The notes under the pieces: generated by a model
Seen by the model: the letters and a program-made list of their open reading frames with translations, nothing else
Database searches by the model: none
What the model was told of the DNA's origin: nothing
Program-made: the position numbers and the translations under genes
NCBI RefSeq assembly: GCF_012726345.1
Contig: NZ_PTXN01000006.1
Span: forward strand, 62,001-126,000
Reading direction: 5' to 3'
Source: Marinomonas sp. UCMA 3892
Lineage (GTDB): Bacteria > Pseudomonadota > Gammaproteobacteria > Pseudomonadales > Marinomonadaceae
Length of the DNA stretch: 64,000 bases
Shown: in pieces, positions 7,792 through 16,920 of the stretch
Layout of the letters: every line of letters begins with the position of its first letter
Numbering within the stretch: position 1 is the first letter of the stretch

Positions 7792-10224
7792 CTATTTTTC
7801 TGCGTGCCATTCTTGCTGATAAAAACGCGCGACTTTGTTGTCTTCCCACTGGAATAAATACAACCAATCATTATCGATCAAGTGTTTAACAATATCGTGT
7901 TTTGCAGCGATTTTTTCGATGGTGGATTTGGGCGCAGTCACATACACAGCAAGTCTAACGGGTGTGTGCATCCATTTTTGGCAGTCGTTTAAAGACTGCA
8001 TGGAAAGCCCAATTCGCAAGTCTCCGCCGTTACCTTCAAATACGCCGATGTTTCCGCCAACTGCGTTGTGCAGCACTTTATTACCACAACCGAATTTGAA
8101 GTTATCGGTGACGGATAAATTGTATTGCATGTTGATCCAGTGAGTGACCAACATAGGGGCCGTCAAAATACGCTCTAGAATGGCAAAGTCTGGGTCATTC
8201 TGTGGATCATAGTCATGCAAAAAACTGCGTCCTTTAAGATCAAGGTGACGGGTCTTCTGGCGTGGAGCGATGATAAAAGAATGATTGTTAGCAAGTCCCC
8301 ATTCTGGGTTAACTTGTGACCAGTCGTTGGCACGCTTGGTAAAAGCTTTCGAGCGTTGTTTGTCTGAAGCATCCAGTAAGGCTGTATCTAACTTTGCTGC
8401 GCGTTCTTGCTGAGCGAGAAATTGGGCTTTTTCAAACCAATCCATTATTTTGCGATCGATGGGTTTGGCGTCTTTTGTTTGATCAAAGCAAGTTAAGTGA
8501 TCTGTGGTGGTGTTATGCAACGCAGGGACAAATTGTGTGTCGCTAGGAATTTCCATCCCCATGTCGTTGAGTAAGGCGCGCACCTTATGGTCATTCAACA
8601 AAGAGGCCAATACTCTTACGTTCACCTCGCCACTTTGCCCACCACAGGCTCCGCATTCTAATCCGGCTGCATGCAGGTTGTTGCTGGTATGGCTACCGTG
8701 ACCCACTAACATGACGATAGGCGCATAAGTGGTTAGCTTGATGGTGTCTAAAATCCCTTTTGCCAAATGGGCTTTGTCTTGATCCGTTAACAGGACACCT
8801 TGTTGTGATAATTGCCAATGGGTATTGGGGGCTAGGCGATTCGCAGGGTGTTCTTGTCTTTTGGAAAAGAGTATTTGTTTGAACATTTTAAAGGCATACC
8901 ACCAGCCCATGGATTCCACCATGGAAAAAGCCGCGGGAGCCGCGTGTCCCCAACGATACCAACGAGCTTCTTTTTGCTGGTGGTGAACGTGGCCTTTGTC
9001 ACTATCACTTTCTGTTACTGTGATAGCTGCTTGTAATAATCCTGGTAGTTGTGGGCGCACGTAATGGCTGTCTTTGGCTTTGTATTCGATGGGCAGTCCA
9101 AAAAAGCCGGCAAAGCCCAGTGTTTGAATGGTGGTAGATTGTTTTTCTAAGGCGCGGCGAAACACTTCGGAGCGTACGTCGATACAAAAAATGGCCTGTA
9201 GCTCTGGTCTTGTCTGCGTTGTGTTACGTGCAGGCTCAGTAGTGAGTGTTTGGCTTAAGCTTTTTTGTTCGCTGTATTCCAAGGCCAAGGCCCACACTTT
9301 CGATGTGATTAGGGCGTCTTTATGGGCTTGAATCAGGTTTGGAATAGCCTGTTTTTGTGCCATCCATTTGGTATTGATGGCAGAAAGTAACGCTGGGGCG
9401 GTGTGCTTCAGGTAACGCCAAACTACCAATTCCCACGCCATTTTGATGGCCAGCAAGGATTCCACATGGTCTTCTTTTGCTAGGTTGTCATTGTTTTCGC
9501 CATTTGACCAATTCAAATACGCCAGATAGCTGCTCCAGCCATTAATATCCAGCAGTAAGGCTTTGGCAAAGAAAGACAATGTTTGATCATCTAAGGCCAG
9601 CTCTTCAATTGCCAGAGCGAACAAGGCGTCTTTGTCGGCAGGAAGGTTGTGGAAAAATTTGGTTAGCTTGGCTTCGCCCATAACAATGCTTAAGCCTTTG
9701 TCTTCGTTGGTGACTTCTAACCAATGGCTGTACAAGTCCAGCTCGTTATCAATGTTCTGCTGTCTAAGAGTGGGGCTTTGTTGTTGATAGTGAGCGGCGC
9801 AAAATTGGCTCACTTGATGGGTAATTTCATCATGCCAAGACATTTTGTTAGCCGGTCTTTGTTGATCGGCAAGGTCTGCAATATTACGCCAAGAATCTGG
9901 CAAATTATTGGCTTGAGACAAATGCTCAAGTAAGGCGTCCTGCTCATTGAGGCCATAGTGTTCAGCAGCTTTGGTTAGGCAATGGTGTGAAATTTTCCCT
10001 TCATCAAACCAAGCGCGATACGTCTCATTAGACATATAGGTTTTGATGCCTGCCAAGGCTGATAATTCATCAGAAATGTCATCAAAGGGTTTATCAACCA
10101 ATGACCAAAGTGGATTGACCGCGATCAGTTTATCCAATGGCCAATGGGGAGCAATAGTACGAGTCGCTTCAAGCAATAGGTTTTTTTGCTGCATGCTTAA
10201 AGTAGGTAGCGTCTTGGTAGTCAT
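7792..10224 (-). CDS. dabA: DabA, probable inorganic-carbon transporter subunit (DUF2309/UPF0753)
   Basis: The 810-residue protein belongs to the DUF2309 family. The zinc and active-site residues known from Halothiobacillus DabA have clear counterparts: Cys347 and Asp349 (FCIDVRSE), His509 (GHGSHTSNN) and Cys524 (CGACGG). In that organism DabA is a beta-carbonic-anhydrase-like cytoplasmic protein that, with membrane partner DabB, converts CO2 to bicarbonate in an energy-coupled one-way reaction. The ATG follows an AGGAG site. It lies 9 bases downstream of dabB, so the two genes form an operon in the order dabB-dabA. No carboxysome or RuBisCO gene is visible, so in this organism the pump probably feeds anaplerotic carboxylations (inference). 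Confidence 0.93.
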   Translation of the reverse strand: MTTKTLPTLSMQQKNLLLEATRTIAPHWPLDKLIAVNPLWSLVDKPFDDISDELSALAGIKTYMSNETYRAWFDEGKISHHCLTKAAEHYGLNEQDALLEHLSQANNLPDSWRNIADLADQQRPANKMSWHDEITHQVSQFCAAHYQQQSPTLRQQNIDNELDLYSHWLEVTNEDKGLSIVMGEAKLTKFFHNLPADKDALFALAIEELALDDQTLSFFAKALLLDINGWSSYLAYLNWSNGENNDNLAKEDHVESLLAIKMAWELVVWRYLKHTAPALLSAINTKWMAQKQAIPNLIQAHKDALITSKVWALALEYSEQKSLSQTLTTEPARNTTQTRPELQAIFCIDVRSEVFRRALEKQSTTIQTLGFAGFFGLPIEYKAKDSHYVRPQLPGLLQAAITVTESDSDKGHVHHQQKEARWYRWGHAAPAAFSMVESMGWWYAFKMFKQILFSKRQEHPANRLAPNTHWQLSQQGVLLTDQDKAHLAKGILDTIKLTTYAPIVMLVGHGSHTSNNLHAAGLECGACGGQSGEVNVRVLASLLNDHKVRALLNDMGMEIPSDTQFVPALHNTTTDHLTCFDQTKDAKPIDRKIMDWFEKAQFLAQQERAAKLDTALLDASDKQRSKAFTKRANDWSQVNPEWGLANNHSFIIAPRQKTRHLDLKGRSFLHDYDPQNDPDFAILERILTAPMLVTHWINMQYNLSVTDNFKFGCGNKVLHNAVGGNIGVFEGNGGDLRIGLSMQSLNDCQKWMHTPVRLAVYVTAPKSTIEKIAAKHDIVKHLIDNDWLYLFQWEDNKVARFYQQEWHAEK

Positions 10225-10233
10225 GCGATTCTC

Positions 10234-11847
10234 CTAAGGTTTTGGCGACGTTTGGTGAGTATTGGATGTGTAGTGCTGTTCTTTGGCTCTGGCAGAAAGA
10301 GTGACAGGCCAGAACTTAAGAACAAGACGTGTTAACCATTCATCGAGGTAAAGTCCGGCAAACAACGCAATGGATAAACGACGAATGGCGCGCCAGCGAA
10401 CTTGATAGTGCAGCAAGGCACTTAACCCAAATAGTAGGCTAAACAACACCATGGCCCAGATGTCCGCTAGGGAGAAGGCCTGTACTGTATGAGTCGGATA
10501 ACTTGGCAGCGCATAGTGTGTCACGAATTTTAAGGCAGCATAAATCACACAAAGAACCAATCCCATCACGAAGGTATAAATAATAGAAGGCGGATGCTCA
10601 CAGGTACGCCACTGGATAATAAGCACGGTCAGGGCAAGTGCGAAGAGCCACCAAGTGCTAAATGCGCTGTCGAAGCCAAATACGGTTCGGATGACGACTA
10701 CGCTGACAGTGCTAATACCAATGGCAATTAACCAAGTTTGTACATTGGGTATCACAACTTTGTTGGTTTGAGGGTCTGCGTTTGCAGCACTAGAAAGGCG
10801 TAAGCGAATGGCGTCATTCACCGCGTTACCTGAGTTGAGAAAAGAGTAGGCTTTGTAAAAGGAATGAGCGAGCAAATGCAGCAACACTAATTCATACAAA
10901 CCTAAGGCAAACTCCAACAACATCAAGCCCATTTGCGCACAGGTAGACCAAGCCAAACGCACTTTGATACTGATACGAGTGGTCATAATCAAGGCGCTAG
11001 AAAGTGTGGATAATCCAGCGACGAGTAATAATAACCAGATGGCATAATTGCTTTGAGCCACCACAGGTGTGAATAAAAGCAGTAGGTATCCACCTAAGTT
11101 AATCACACCCGCATGCAACAAGGCGCTGACAGGTGTCGGCGATTCCACCACCTGAATTAACCAGCCATGGAAGGGCAGCTGAGCACATTTGATCAGCGCC
11201 GCAAAGGCGATCAAACAAGCGGCAAGGTGTTCTTGCCAATGTAAGGGGAGCCCGGCGTCATATTGAGCGACAGCGGTATTGATAATCGTGTTGATGTATA
11301 CACTGTCGTATTGCTGGTAGAGCAAAGCAAAAGCGGCGAACAAAGACAGTTCGGCAACACGTGCCAGCATAAACTTTTTATGAGCAGCAAGAATGGCGCG
11401 AGGGCGATCACCATAGAAGGTTAATAAGTTGTTAAGGGACAAGCTAATACCTAACCAACCAAACCAGAAAATCACCAAATGATTGGTGGTGACCGTAATA
11501 GCAACCGATGCCAAGGTAAACATTAACCAACGATAGTAGCGGTTTAGATTGGTTTGCCCTGCCATGTAATTGCGTGAAAAGCTGATCAGCACCCAGCCCA
11601 TGATTGTCACTAATCCAAGCATGATCTGATTCAGTGCTGAATGGCGAATCAAAGCAGACGATTGCCAAGCATCAGTAAAAAAATAACTGATAGGAAAGGT
11701 GGAAAAAAACACGACCACCAAGAAAAGACTTAATCGAGAGGCTTTTTGTGCCACGTATTTGGTTTTTTCTCGGCCGAGATAGCAGCCGCCAAAAAACAGC
11801 GTAAAGGGAATGAAAATCGGTAAGAAACTTAACACGACTAAGGACAT
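10234..11847 (-). CDS. dabB: DabB, NuoL/MrpA-like membrane subunit of the inorganic-carbon pump
   Basis: The 537-residue integral membrane protein has many hydrophobic helices and the proton-conducting antiporter (Proton_antipo_M) core, with the LIKCAQLPFHGWL segment and the SALLHAGVINLGGYLL segment typical of complex I subunit NuoL and Mrp antiporters. Next to a DUF2309 gene this identifies DabB, the cation-coupled membrane partner of DabA. It is shorter than NuoL, as usual for DabB. It is the first gene of the operon and starts opposite a LysR-type regulator gene, with 125 bp between them. Confidence 0.9.
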   Translation of the reverse strand: MSLVVLSFLPIFIPFTLFFGGCYLGREKTKYVAQKASRLSLFLVVVFFSTFPISYFFTDAWQSSALIRHSALNQIMLGLVTIMGWVLISFSRNYMAGQTNLNRYYRWLMFTLASVAITVTTNHLVIFWFGWLGISLSLNNLLTFYGDRPRAILAAHKKFMLARVAELSLFAAFALLYQQYDSVYINTIINTAVAQYDAGLPLHWQEHLAACLIAFAALIKCAQLPFHGWLIQVVESPTPVSALLHAGVINLGGYLLLLFTPVVAQSNYAIWLLLLVAGLSTLSSALIMTTRISIKVRLAWSTCAQMGLMLLEFALGLYELVLLHLLAHSFYKAYSFLNSGNAVNDAIRLRLSSAANADPQTNKVVIPNVQTWLIAIGISTVSVVVIRTVFGFDSAFSTWWLFALALTVLIIQWRTCEHPPSIIYTFVMGLVLCVIYAALKFVTHYALPSYPTHTVQAFSLADIWAMVLFSLLFGLSALLHYQVRWRAIRRLSIALFAGLYLDEWLTRLVLKFWPVTLSARAKEQHYTSNTHQTSPKP

Positions 11848-11898
11848 ACATAACCTACGTTTATGGGATTTAATAAATTGGGGCGATTATGAAGTCTT

Positions 11899-11935
11899 TA
11901 TTTTGTTAATAAAAATACATATATTGTTATATAAC
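11899..11935. promoter_or_regulatory. Palindromes in the dabB/lysR divergent promoter region
   Basis: The 125-bp A+T-rich spacer has an inverted repeat TATTTT-N7-AAAATA (11899-11917), similar to a T-N11-A LysR box, and a perfect 10-bp palindrome GTTATATAAC (11926-11935). Their place between a LysR gene and its divergent target suggests operator sites; no binding is shown. Confidence 0.4.
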
Positions 11936-11972
11936 GTTCACTTTTTATTATGTATCTAAGGGATGATAGGCA

Positions 11973-12878
11973 ATGAGTCGGTTGAATTATCATCATCTGT
12001 ATTATTTTTGGCGGGTTGCCAAGAGCCCGAGTCTGACGGAAACTGCAGAAACTCTGCATATTTCCCAATCTGCGCTTTCCGCACAGATAAAACAGTTGGA
12101 ACAAAGTTTGGATGTGGCGTTGTTTATTCGCCAAGGACGTAAGTTGGTACTGACCGATGTTGGGCGCCGCGTACTGGCTTATGCTCAAGATATTTTTAAC
12201 ACGGGTGAAGAATTAGAAAAATTTATTCAGAAGGACAGTGCAACACAGGTTCAACACATTACCATTGGTGTGCAGAGTAATTTATCGAGAAACTTTATTG
12301 AGAGTTTTATCGCGCCATTGTTAAAAAGTGAGCATGTGGATTTTTCACTTTCTTCTAGAAGTATGACGGATTTGCTCAATGGTCTCGTCAACCACGAATT
12401 AGACTTGGCGCTGACCAATCGTGCTATTTTAAGCGAAGGTCATGATACGACATGGCGTAACCAGCTAGTTGCAAGGCAAGCTGTGGCAATTGTTGGACCT
12501 TATGGCGAAAAGCCAGCAACGCCTTTTCCACAAGGTTATGAAGATAAAAAATGGGTAGTGCCGGGACGTAATACCGATATTCGTTCATCATTCGAATCTT
12601 TTTGTGCCACGCATCAATATTTGCCAGATATAAAGGCGGAAGTGGATGATATGGCGATGTTGCGATTATTGGCAAGGGACAGTGGTTATTTGTCCGTATT
12701 GCCGCCTGTGGTGGTAAAAGACGAGATTCAATCGAAAGTGCTAGAGGAGTATGAAAGTATTCCTCAAGCGTTTGAAAATTTCTACGCCATCACTATGCCG
12801 CGCAAATTTACTTCGCAATCTGTATTGGATTTGATCAAGATTGCGATTCATCAGTATTCTGTTGATTATTCACTTTAA
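11973..12878 (+). CDS. LysR-family regulator, NhaR-like, divergent from dabBA
   Basis: The 301-residue protein has an N-terminal winged helix-turn-helix (residues 1-65, LSLTETAETLHISQSALSAQIKQLE type) and an effector domain. The start MSRLNYHHLYYFWRV is close to NhaR, the LysR-type activator of a Na+/H+ antiporter, rather than to CbbR or CysB. Divergent position opposite dabB makes that operon the likely target, with the usual self-regulation of LysR genes. Its signal could be ionic (Na+ or pH) or linked to CO2/bicarbonate; this is inference from homology and position. Confidence 0.85.
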   Translation: MSRLNYHHLYYFWRVAKSPSLTETAETLHISQSALSAQIKQLEQSLDVALFIRQGRKLVLTDVGRRVLAYAQDIFNTGEELEKFIQKDSATQVQHITIGVQSNLSRNFIESFIAPLLKSEHVDFSLSSRSMTDLLNGLVNHELDLALTNRAILSEGHDTTWRNQLVARQAVAIVGPYGEKPATPFPQGYEDKKWVVPGRNTDIRSSFESFCATHQYLPDIKAEVDDMAMLRLLARDSGYLSVLPPVVVKDEIQSKVLEEYESIPQAFENFYAITMPRKFTSQSVLDLIKIAIHQYSVDYSL

Positions 12879-12942
12879 GTGTTCTGAAGGGCTGTCTAAA
12901 AGCCCCATACTTAAAAAGGCAATAGTAAGAAGGCAATAGTAG

Positions 12943-14082
12943 ATGACACCTTTGCAAACCTATCAAGCTCACTTAGAGCAGAACGAAGTGACGTTTGATG
13001 AGCGTCAGCAACCTGCGTTACATGAATTAGAACGTGTTTATCAATCGTTACTGTCGAACCTATCAAATGGTGACGCGTTAGAGTCAACCAAAGGCGTTTA
13101 TCTTTGGGGTGATGTGGGTCGTGGAAAGACTTTTTTGATGGATTTGTTTTACGGTTGCTTGCCTGATGGAATGGCGTTAAGGCTGCATTTTCATCATTTC
13201 ATGGCGCGTTTACATCGAGAGTTGAATCTCGCCTTTGGTCAGAAAAATCCGTTAAAAGGCATTGCCAAACGCTTGGCATCAGAGTGTCGAGTGCTGTGCT
13301 TTGATGAATTTTTTGTGTCAGATATTGGTGATGCCATGTTGCTAGGTGGCTTGGTTGAAGCCCTTTTTGAAGAAGGTGTGGTGCTGGTGGCGACCTCAAA
13401 TATTGCTATTAAGGATCTTTTTCAAAACCAGCTACAAAAAGAACGATTTGCCCCGGCCATTGCTTTATTAGAAGCAAACTTAAATGCAATTCATCTTAGT
13501 GGCGAAGAGGATCATAGATTACGCCATACCGGATTTACGCCGATTTATTTTGTTAACGATGAACAAGACATGTCAGCCTTGTTCAAACAGTTGGCAAAGG
13601 GGGATATTAACCAGCAGCCGCTACAAGTGTGTCGTCGTTCTATTAAGGTCATAGCGTCGGCAGAGAACATCGCTTGGTTTGATTTTTATGCCTTGTGTGA
13701 TGGTCCAAGATCGTCTCTGGATTATATTGAGCTGGCACAAACTTATCCCTTAATTATGCTCACAGGCATTCCTGAACTAAGCAGTGAACCTTATGAACAC
13801 ATTAAAGCGCGAGGCACAGAAGACGGTGCCATTGGCTCAGGGCAAACGGGTGAGCGCGTGGTATCGCTGGGGGTGAATGATGATGCTGTGCGTCGCTTTA
13901 TTAGCTTGGTAGATGAGTGTTATGACCACCAAGTAGTTCTATTGTTAAGCGCGGAAGTGCCTTTGGATAGCTTATATTTAAATGGTTCGTTGTTGTTTGA
14001 GTTTCGTCGTACATACAGTCGTTTAATTGAAATGAAATCTCATTACTATCAAGCATTACGAATAAGTCTGATGAATAAGTAG
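12943..14082 (+). CDS. zapE: ZapE/AFG1-type AAA+ ATPase
   Basis: The 379-residue protein has Walker A (GDVGRGKT, about residues 52-59), the RLHFHHFM segment and Walker B (VLCFDEFF), diagnostic of the AFG1/ZapE family. In E. coli, ZapE is a cell-division-associated ATPase linked to Z-ring behaviour; the mitochondrial relative AFG1 acts in protein quality control. Length matches the family. The start region carries a 14-bp tandem duplication (12916-12943) that doubles the AAGG ribosome binding site. It appears monocistronic. Confidence 0.9.
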   Translation: MTPLQTYQAHLEQNEVTFDERQQPALHELERVYQSLLSNLSNGDALESTKGVYLWGDVGRGKTFLMDLFYGCLPDGMALRLHFHHFMARLHRELNLAFGQKNPLKGIAKRLASECRVLCFDEFFVSDIGDAMLLGGLVEALFEEGVVLVATSNIAIKDLFQNQLQKERFAPAIALLEANLNAIHLSGEEDHRLRHTGFTPIYFVNDEQDMSALFKQLAKGDINQQPLQVCRRSIKVIASAENIAWFDFYALCDGPRSSLDYIELAQTYPLIMLTGIPELSSEPYEHIKARGTEDGAIGSGQTGERVVSLGVNDDAVRRFISLVDECYDHQVVLLLSAEVPLDSLYLNGSLLFEFRRTYSRLIEMKSHYYQALRISLMNK

Positions 14083-14249
14083 TATGGCAAGCTTTATTGG
14101 CTAAATGGACTGGTTAAATGGTTGATTTCATTCTGACTATTTTACTAAGTTTTGCGTAAAAGCTTGATAAAACAAGAATGCACGACCACTATATTTAAAA
14201 GCAATGAATTTAAAAGACATTAATAAAATGACAATTAAGGAGGGCGATC

Positions 14250-15620
14250 ATGCAGTATGAAGATCGCGTTGATGCGTTAGTTGCACCGAAAGGTTCGTTA
14301 GAGATGTTATCTCAAGATGAGATTTCTCGTTTGTCAGAAGAATCTGGTCCACTTCATGAGCTATTTCATCGCTGTGCTTTGGCTATTTTGAACTGCGGCA
14401 GTGATTCTGATGATCCGCAAGCAGCCATGGAAGAGTTTAGAGATTTTGAAATCCGCATAGTGCAACAAGAACGAGGCGTTAAGTTGCAGCTGAAAAATGC
14501 ACCGGGTAGTGCCTTCGTAGATGGCAAGATGATCAGTAGTGTGCGTGAGATGTTATTCAGCGTATTACGTGACATTATTTTTACTCAACATGAAATTCTT
14601 GCGCGTGGTTTAGAAAATGCCAGCTCAGAAAAATTAACCAATGTTGTGTTTGAATTATTACGTAACGCAAATGTTTTTCGTCGTATTCAAAACCCAGACA
14701 TGATTGTTTGTTGGGGGGGGCATTCTATTGCGCGTCACGAGTACGATTACACCAAACGTGTAGGTCACGAATTAGGCTTGCGTGAACTGAATATTTGTAC
14801 CGGTTGTGGGCCGGGGGCAATGAAAGGGCCGATGAAAGGTGCCGCTATTGCACATGCCAAACAGCGTATCAAAAATGGTGTGTATTTAGGTTTAACCGAA
14901 CCGGGCATAATTGCCGCTGAGTCACCAAACCCGATAGTGAATCAGTTGGTTATCATGCCAGATATTGAGAAACGTCTTGAAGCCTTTGTACGTGCTGGGC
15001 ATGGCATTGTGGTCTTCCCTGGTGGGGCCGGAACCGCAGAAGAAATTTTATATATTTTGGGTATTTTGTTACATCCGAGAAATGCCGATGTACCCTTTCC
15101 TTTGGTGTTTACTGGGCCAAAAGAAAGTGCGAATTATTTTGAGCAAATTCATGCCTTTATTGGTGATGTGCTTGGCGCAGAAGCACAGAATAAATACCGC
15201 ATCATTATTGAAGATGAAGTGGAAGTAGCGCGAGCAATGAAGCAAGGTATGGAAGATGTTCGCCAATACCGTAAAGCGCATCAAGATGCGTTTTACTACA
15301 ATTGGAAACTGCATATTCCAGAAGAGTTTCAGTATCCGTTTGAACCAACCCATGACAAAGTTCGTGAGCTGAATCTACACTTTAATCAAGAAACGCATTT
15401 GCTTGCCGCGGATTTACGTCGTGCTTTTTCCTCTATCGTTGCCGGTAATGTGAAAGCGCAAGGCGTGGCTTATATCAAAGAGTTTGGGCCATTCGAGATT
15501 CATGGCGATAAAGCCTTGTTAGCGAAGCTGGATGCCTTGTTACAAGCCTTTGTTCGTCAGCAACGCATGAAGCTGCCGGGCAGTGCGTATGTGCCGTGTT
15601 ATAAGGTCATCACAGATTAG
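14250..15620 (+). CDS. ppnN: PpnN (YgdH), purine/pyrimidine nucleotide 5'-monophosphate nucleosidase
   Basis: The 456-residue protein is colinear with E. coli PpnN (454 residues): a DUF4478-like N-terminus, a LOG/lysine-decarboxylase Rossmann core with CTGCGPGAMKGPMKGA and the PGGAGTAEE motif, and a C-terminal DUF3412 region. PpnN splits nucleoside monophosphates into base and ribose-5-phosphate and in E. coli is stimulated by (p)ppGpp. A strong AAGGAGGG site precedes the ATG. A run of eight G at 14713-14720 lies within the coding region. Confidence 0.92.
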   Translation: MQYEDRVDALVAPKGSLEMLSQDEISRLSEESGPLHELFHRCALAILNCGSDSDDPQAAMEEFRDFEIRIVQQERGVKLQLKNAPGSAFVDGKMISSVREMLFSVLRDIIFTQHEILARGLENASSEKLTNVVFELLRNANVFRRIQNPDMIVCWGGHSIARHEYDYTKRVGHELGLRELNICTGCGPGAMKGPMKGAAIAHAKQRIKNGVYLGLTEPGIIAAESPNPIVNQLVIMPDIEKRLEAFVRAGHGIVVFPGGAGTAEEILYILGILLHPRNADVPFPLVFTGPKESANYFEQIHAFIGDVLGAEAQNKYRIIIEDEVEVARAMKQGMEDVRQYRKAHQDAFYYNWKLHIPEEFQYPFEPTHDKVRELNLHFNQETHLLAADLRRAFSSIVAGNVKAQGVAYIKEFGPFEIHGDKALLAKLDALLQAFVRQQRMKLPGSAYVPCYKVITD

Positions 15621-15788
15621 TTGGATGGCTACTGCGCTCGCCAATACTTTGTTAAAAACAGACTCAAAATGCTCATTTATAATCCATAAACTCTGCTTTT
15701 TCGTCTGTTTTTGCCTCGTCTAGGCTTTGCTCGTAACGCCATCCTGAGTTGGGTGGCTACTGCGCTCGCCAATACTTTGTTAAAAACA
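15619..15788. repeat. Palindromic intergenic repeat element with 42-bp direct repeats at its ends
   Basis: Two 42-bp copies (15619-15660 and 15747-15788), one base different, are 128 bp apart. Between them an inverted repeat pairs AAAAACAGAC (15654-15663) with GTCTGTTTTT (15703-15712). The core starts at the ppnN stop codon. The structure looks like a REP/ERIC-type mobile intergenic element; I believe related sequences recur in marine gammaproteobacteria, but that needs a genome search. Confidence 0.6.
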
Positions 15789-15793
15789 CCAAT

Positions 15794-15823
15794 AAAAAAG
15801 GGCTTCTTGTGAAGCCCTTTTTT
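15794..15823. terminator. Bidirectional terminator between ppnN and glsA
   Basis: Perfect 13-bp stem (AAAAAAGGGCTTC with its complement, 15794-15806 and 15811-15823) with a TTGT loop. The A run and T run give a U-tract on both strands for the convergent genes. Confidence 0.88.
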
Positions 15824-15840
15824 GTTTCTAACGGTTAATC

Positions 15841-16752
15841 TTAACCAAACACTGACCAGCCGATGCTTTCCGATAGCGCTTCAAGCGCTGCCATGCCAGC
15901 TAGTGAGTTACCCGATTTATTGAGTTCTGGCGACCAAACACATACGGAAAAACGATTGGGCACAATGGCGATGATGCCACCACCAACGCCGCTTTTGCCC
16001 GGTAGTCCTACACGATAAGCAAAGTTGCCAGCCTCGTCGTATAAGCCGCTGGTGGCGAGTAAGCCGTTTACTTGAGTGGTTTCTCGTGCACTCAGTATTT
16101 GTTCACCACTAAGCTGTGAGTAGCCTTTGTTCGCAAGGAAACTGAAGGACTTGGCTAAATCCACGCAATTCATGCGCATGGCACAGTTATCGAAGTAACT
16201 ATGCAACACATCTTCTACGTCGTTTTCAAAATTACCAAAAGCTTTCATTAAATACGCCATGGAAGCGTTGCGTGCACGGAACTCGTATTCAGAATTGGCG
16301 ACGATCTGGTCTGAATTCAGATGTGGGTTATCGGCTAAGCGCCGAATGAACTCTCGCATGGCGTAATGCGGTGAGGCAAAACGGGACTGATTCATGTCGC
16401 TGATTACTAGAGCGCCAGCGTTGATAAAGGGGTTGCGAGGGACGCCAGCTTCGTATTCTAGCTGTACTAAGGAATTAAACGGATTACCTGAAGGTTCTCG
16501 TCCAACGCGTTTCCACATATCTTCGCCATAGTGTTTGATGGCAAGGGTTAAGCTAAAGACTTTAGAAATACTTTGGATAGAGAAGTCTGTATAGGCTTGG
16601 CCTGCATGATAAAGCTCGCCGTTGTTGCTGTAGATAGCAATGCCAAATTGATTAGGGTCTACATTAGCCAATGCGGGGATGTAATCTGCGACTTTACCTA
16701 AACCGATTAATGGTTTTACTTTTTGTTCTATAGAATGCAGTAAATCTTCCAC
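15841..16752 (-). CDS. glsA: Glutaminase
   Basis: The 303-residue protein matches the serine-dependent glutaminase family at full length. The catalytic Ser and Lys lie in [12 protein letters not shown] (SxxK, about residues 60-68), and [15 protein letters not shown] and GKSGVGGGI are family signatures. It hydrolyses glutamine to glutamate and ammonia in the cytoplasm. In E. coli such enzymes help acid resistance or nitrogen supply. The gene stands alone, convergent to ppnN. Confidence 0.93.
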   Translation of the reverse strand: MEDLLHSIEQKVKPLIGLGKVADYIPALANVDPNQFGIAIYSNNGELYHAGQAYTDFSIQSISKVFSLTLAIKHYGEDMWKRVGREPSGNPFNSLVQLEYEAGVPRNPFINAGALVISDMNQSRFASPHYAMREFIRRLADNPHLNSDQIVANSEYEFRARNASMAYLMKAFGNFENDVEDVLHSYFDNCAMRMNCVDLAKSFSFLANKGYSQLSGEQILSARETTQVNGLLATSGLYDEAGNFAYRVGLPGKSGVGGGIIAIVPNRFSVCVWSPELNKSGNSLAGMAALEALSESIGWSVFG

Positions 16753-16867
16753 GAGGTTCTCAGTGTTATTTTTAATGGGAAGTGAATGGTTGAGCTTGAT
16801 GGGGGGCTAGTATAGGTATTTACCTAAAGATTACTAGGGATAAAGGGGGATTTGGTGAATATGGCTG

Positions 16868-16906
16868 CTTTCAAACACGCCATTTGATTACTGGCGTATT
16901 TGAAAG
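16868..16906 (-). terminator. 15-bp hairpin downstream of nudC
   Basis: Arms 16868-16882 and 16892-16906 are complementary except one position, with a 9-base loop. It lies 15 bases past the nudC stop on the minus strand. No T run follows, so it may be a stabilising or Rho-linked 3' structure. Confidence 0.45.
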
Positions 16907-16920
16907 TAAGAAAGTCGTTT

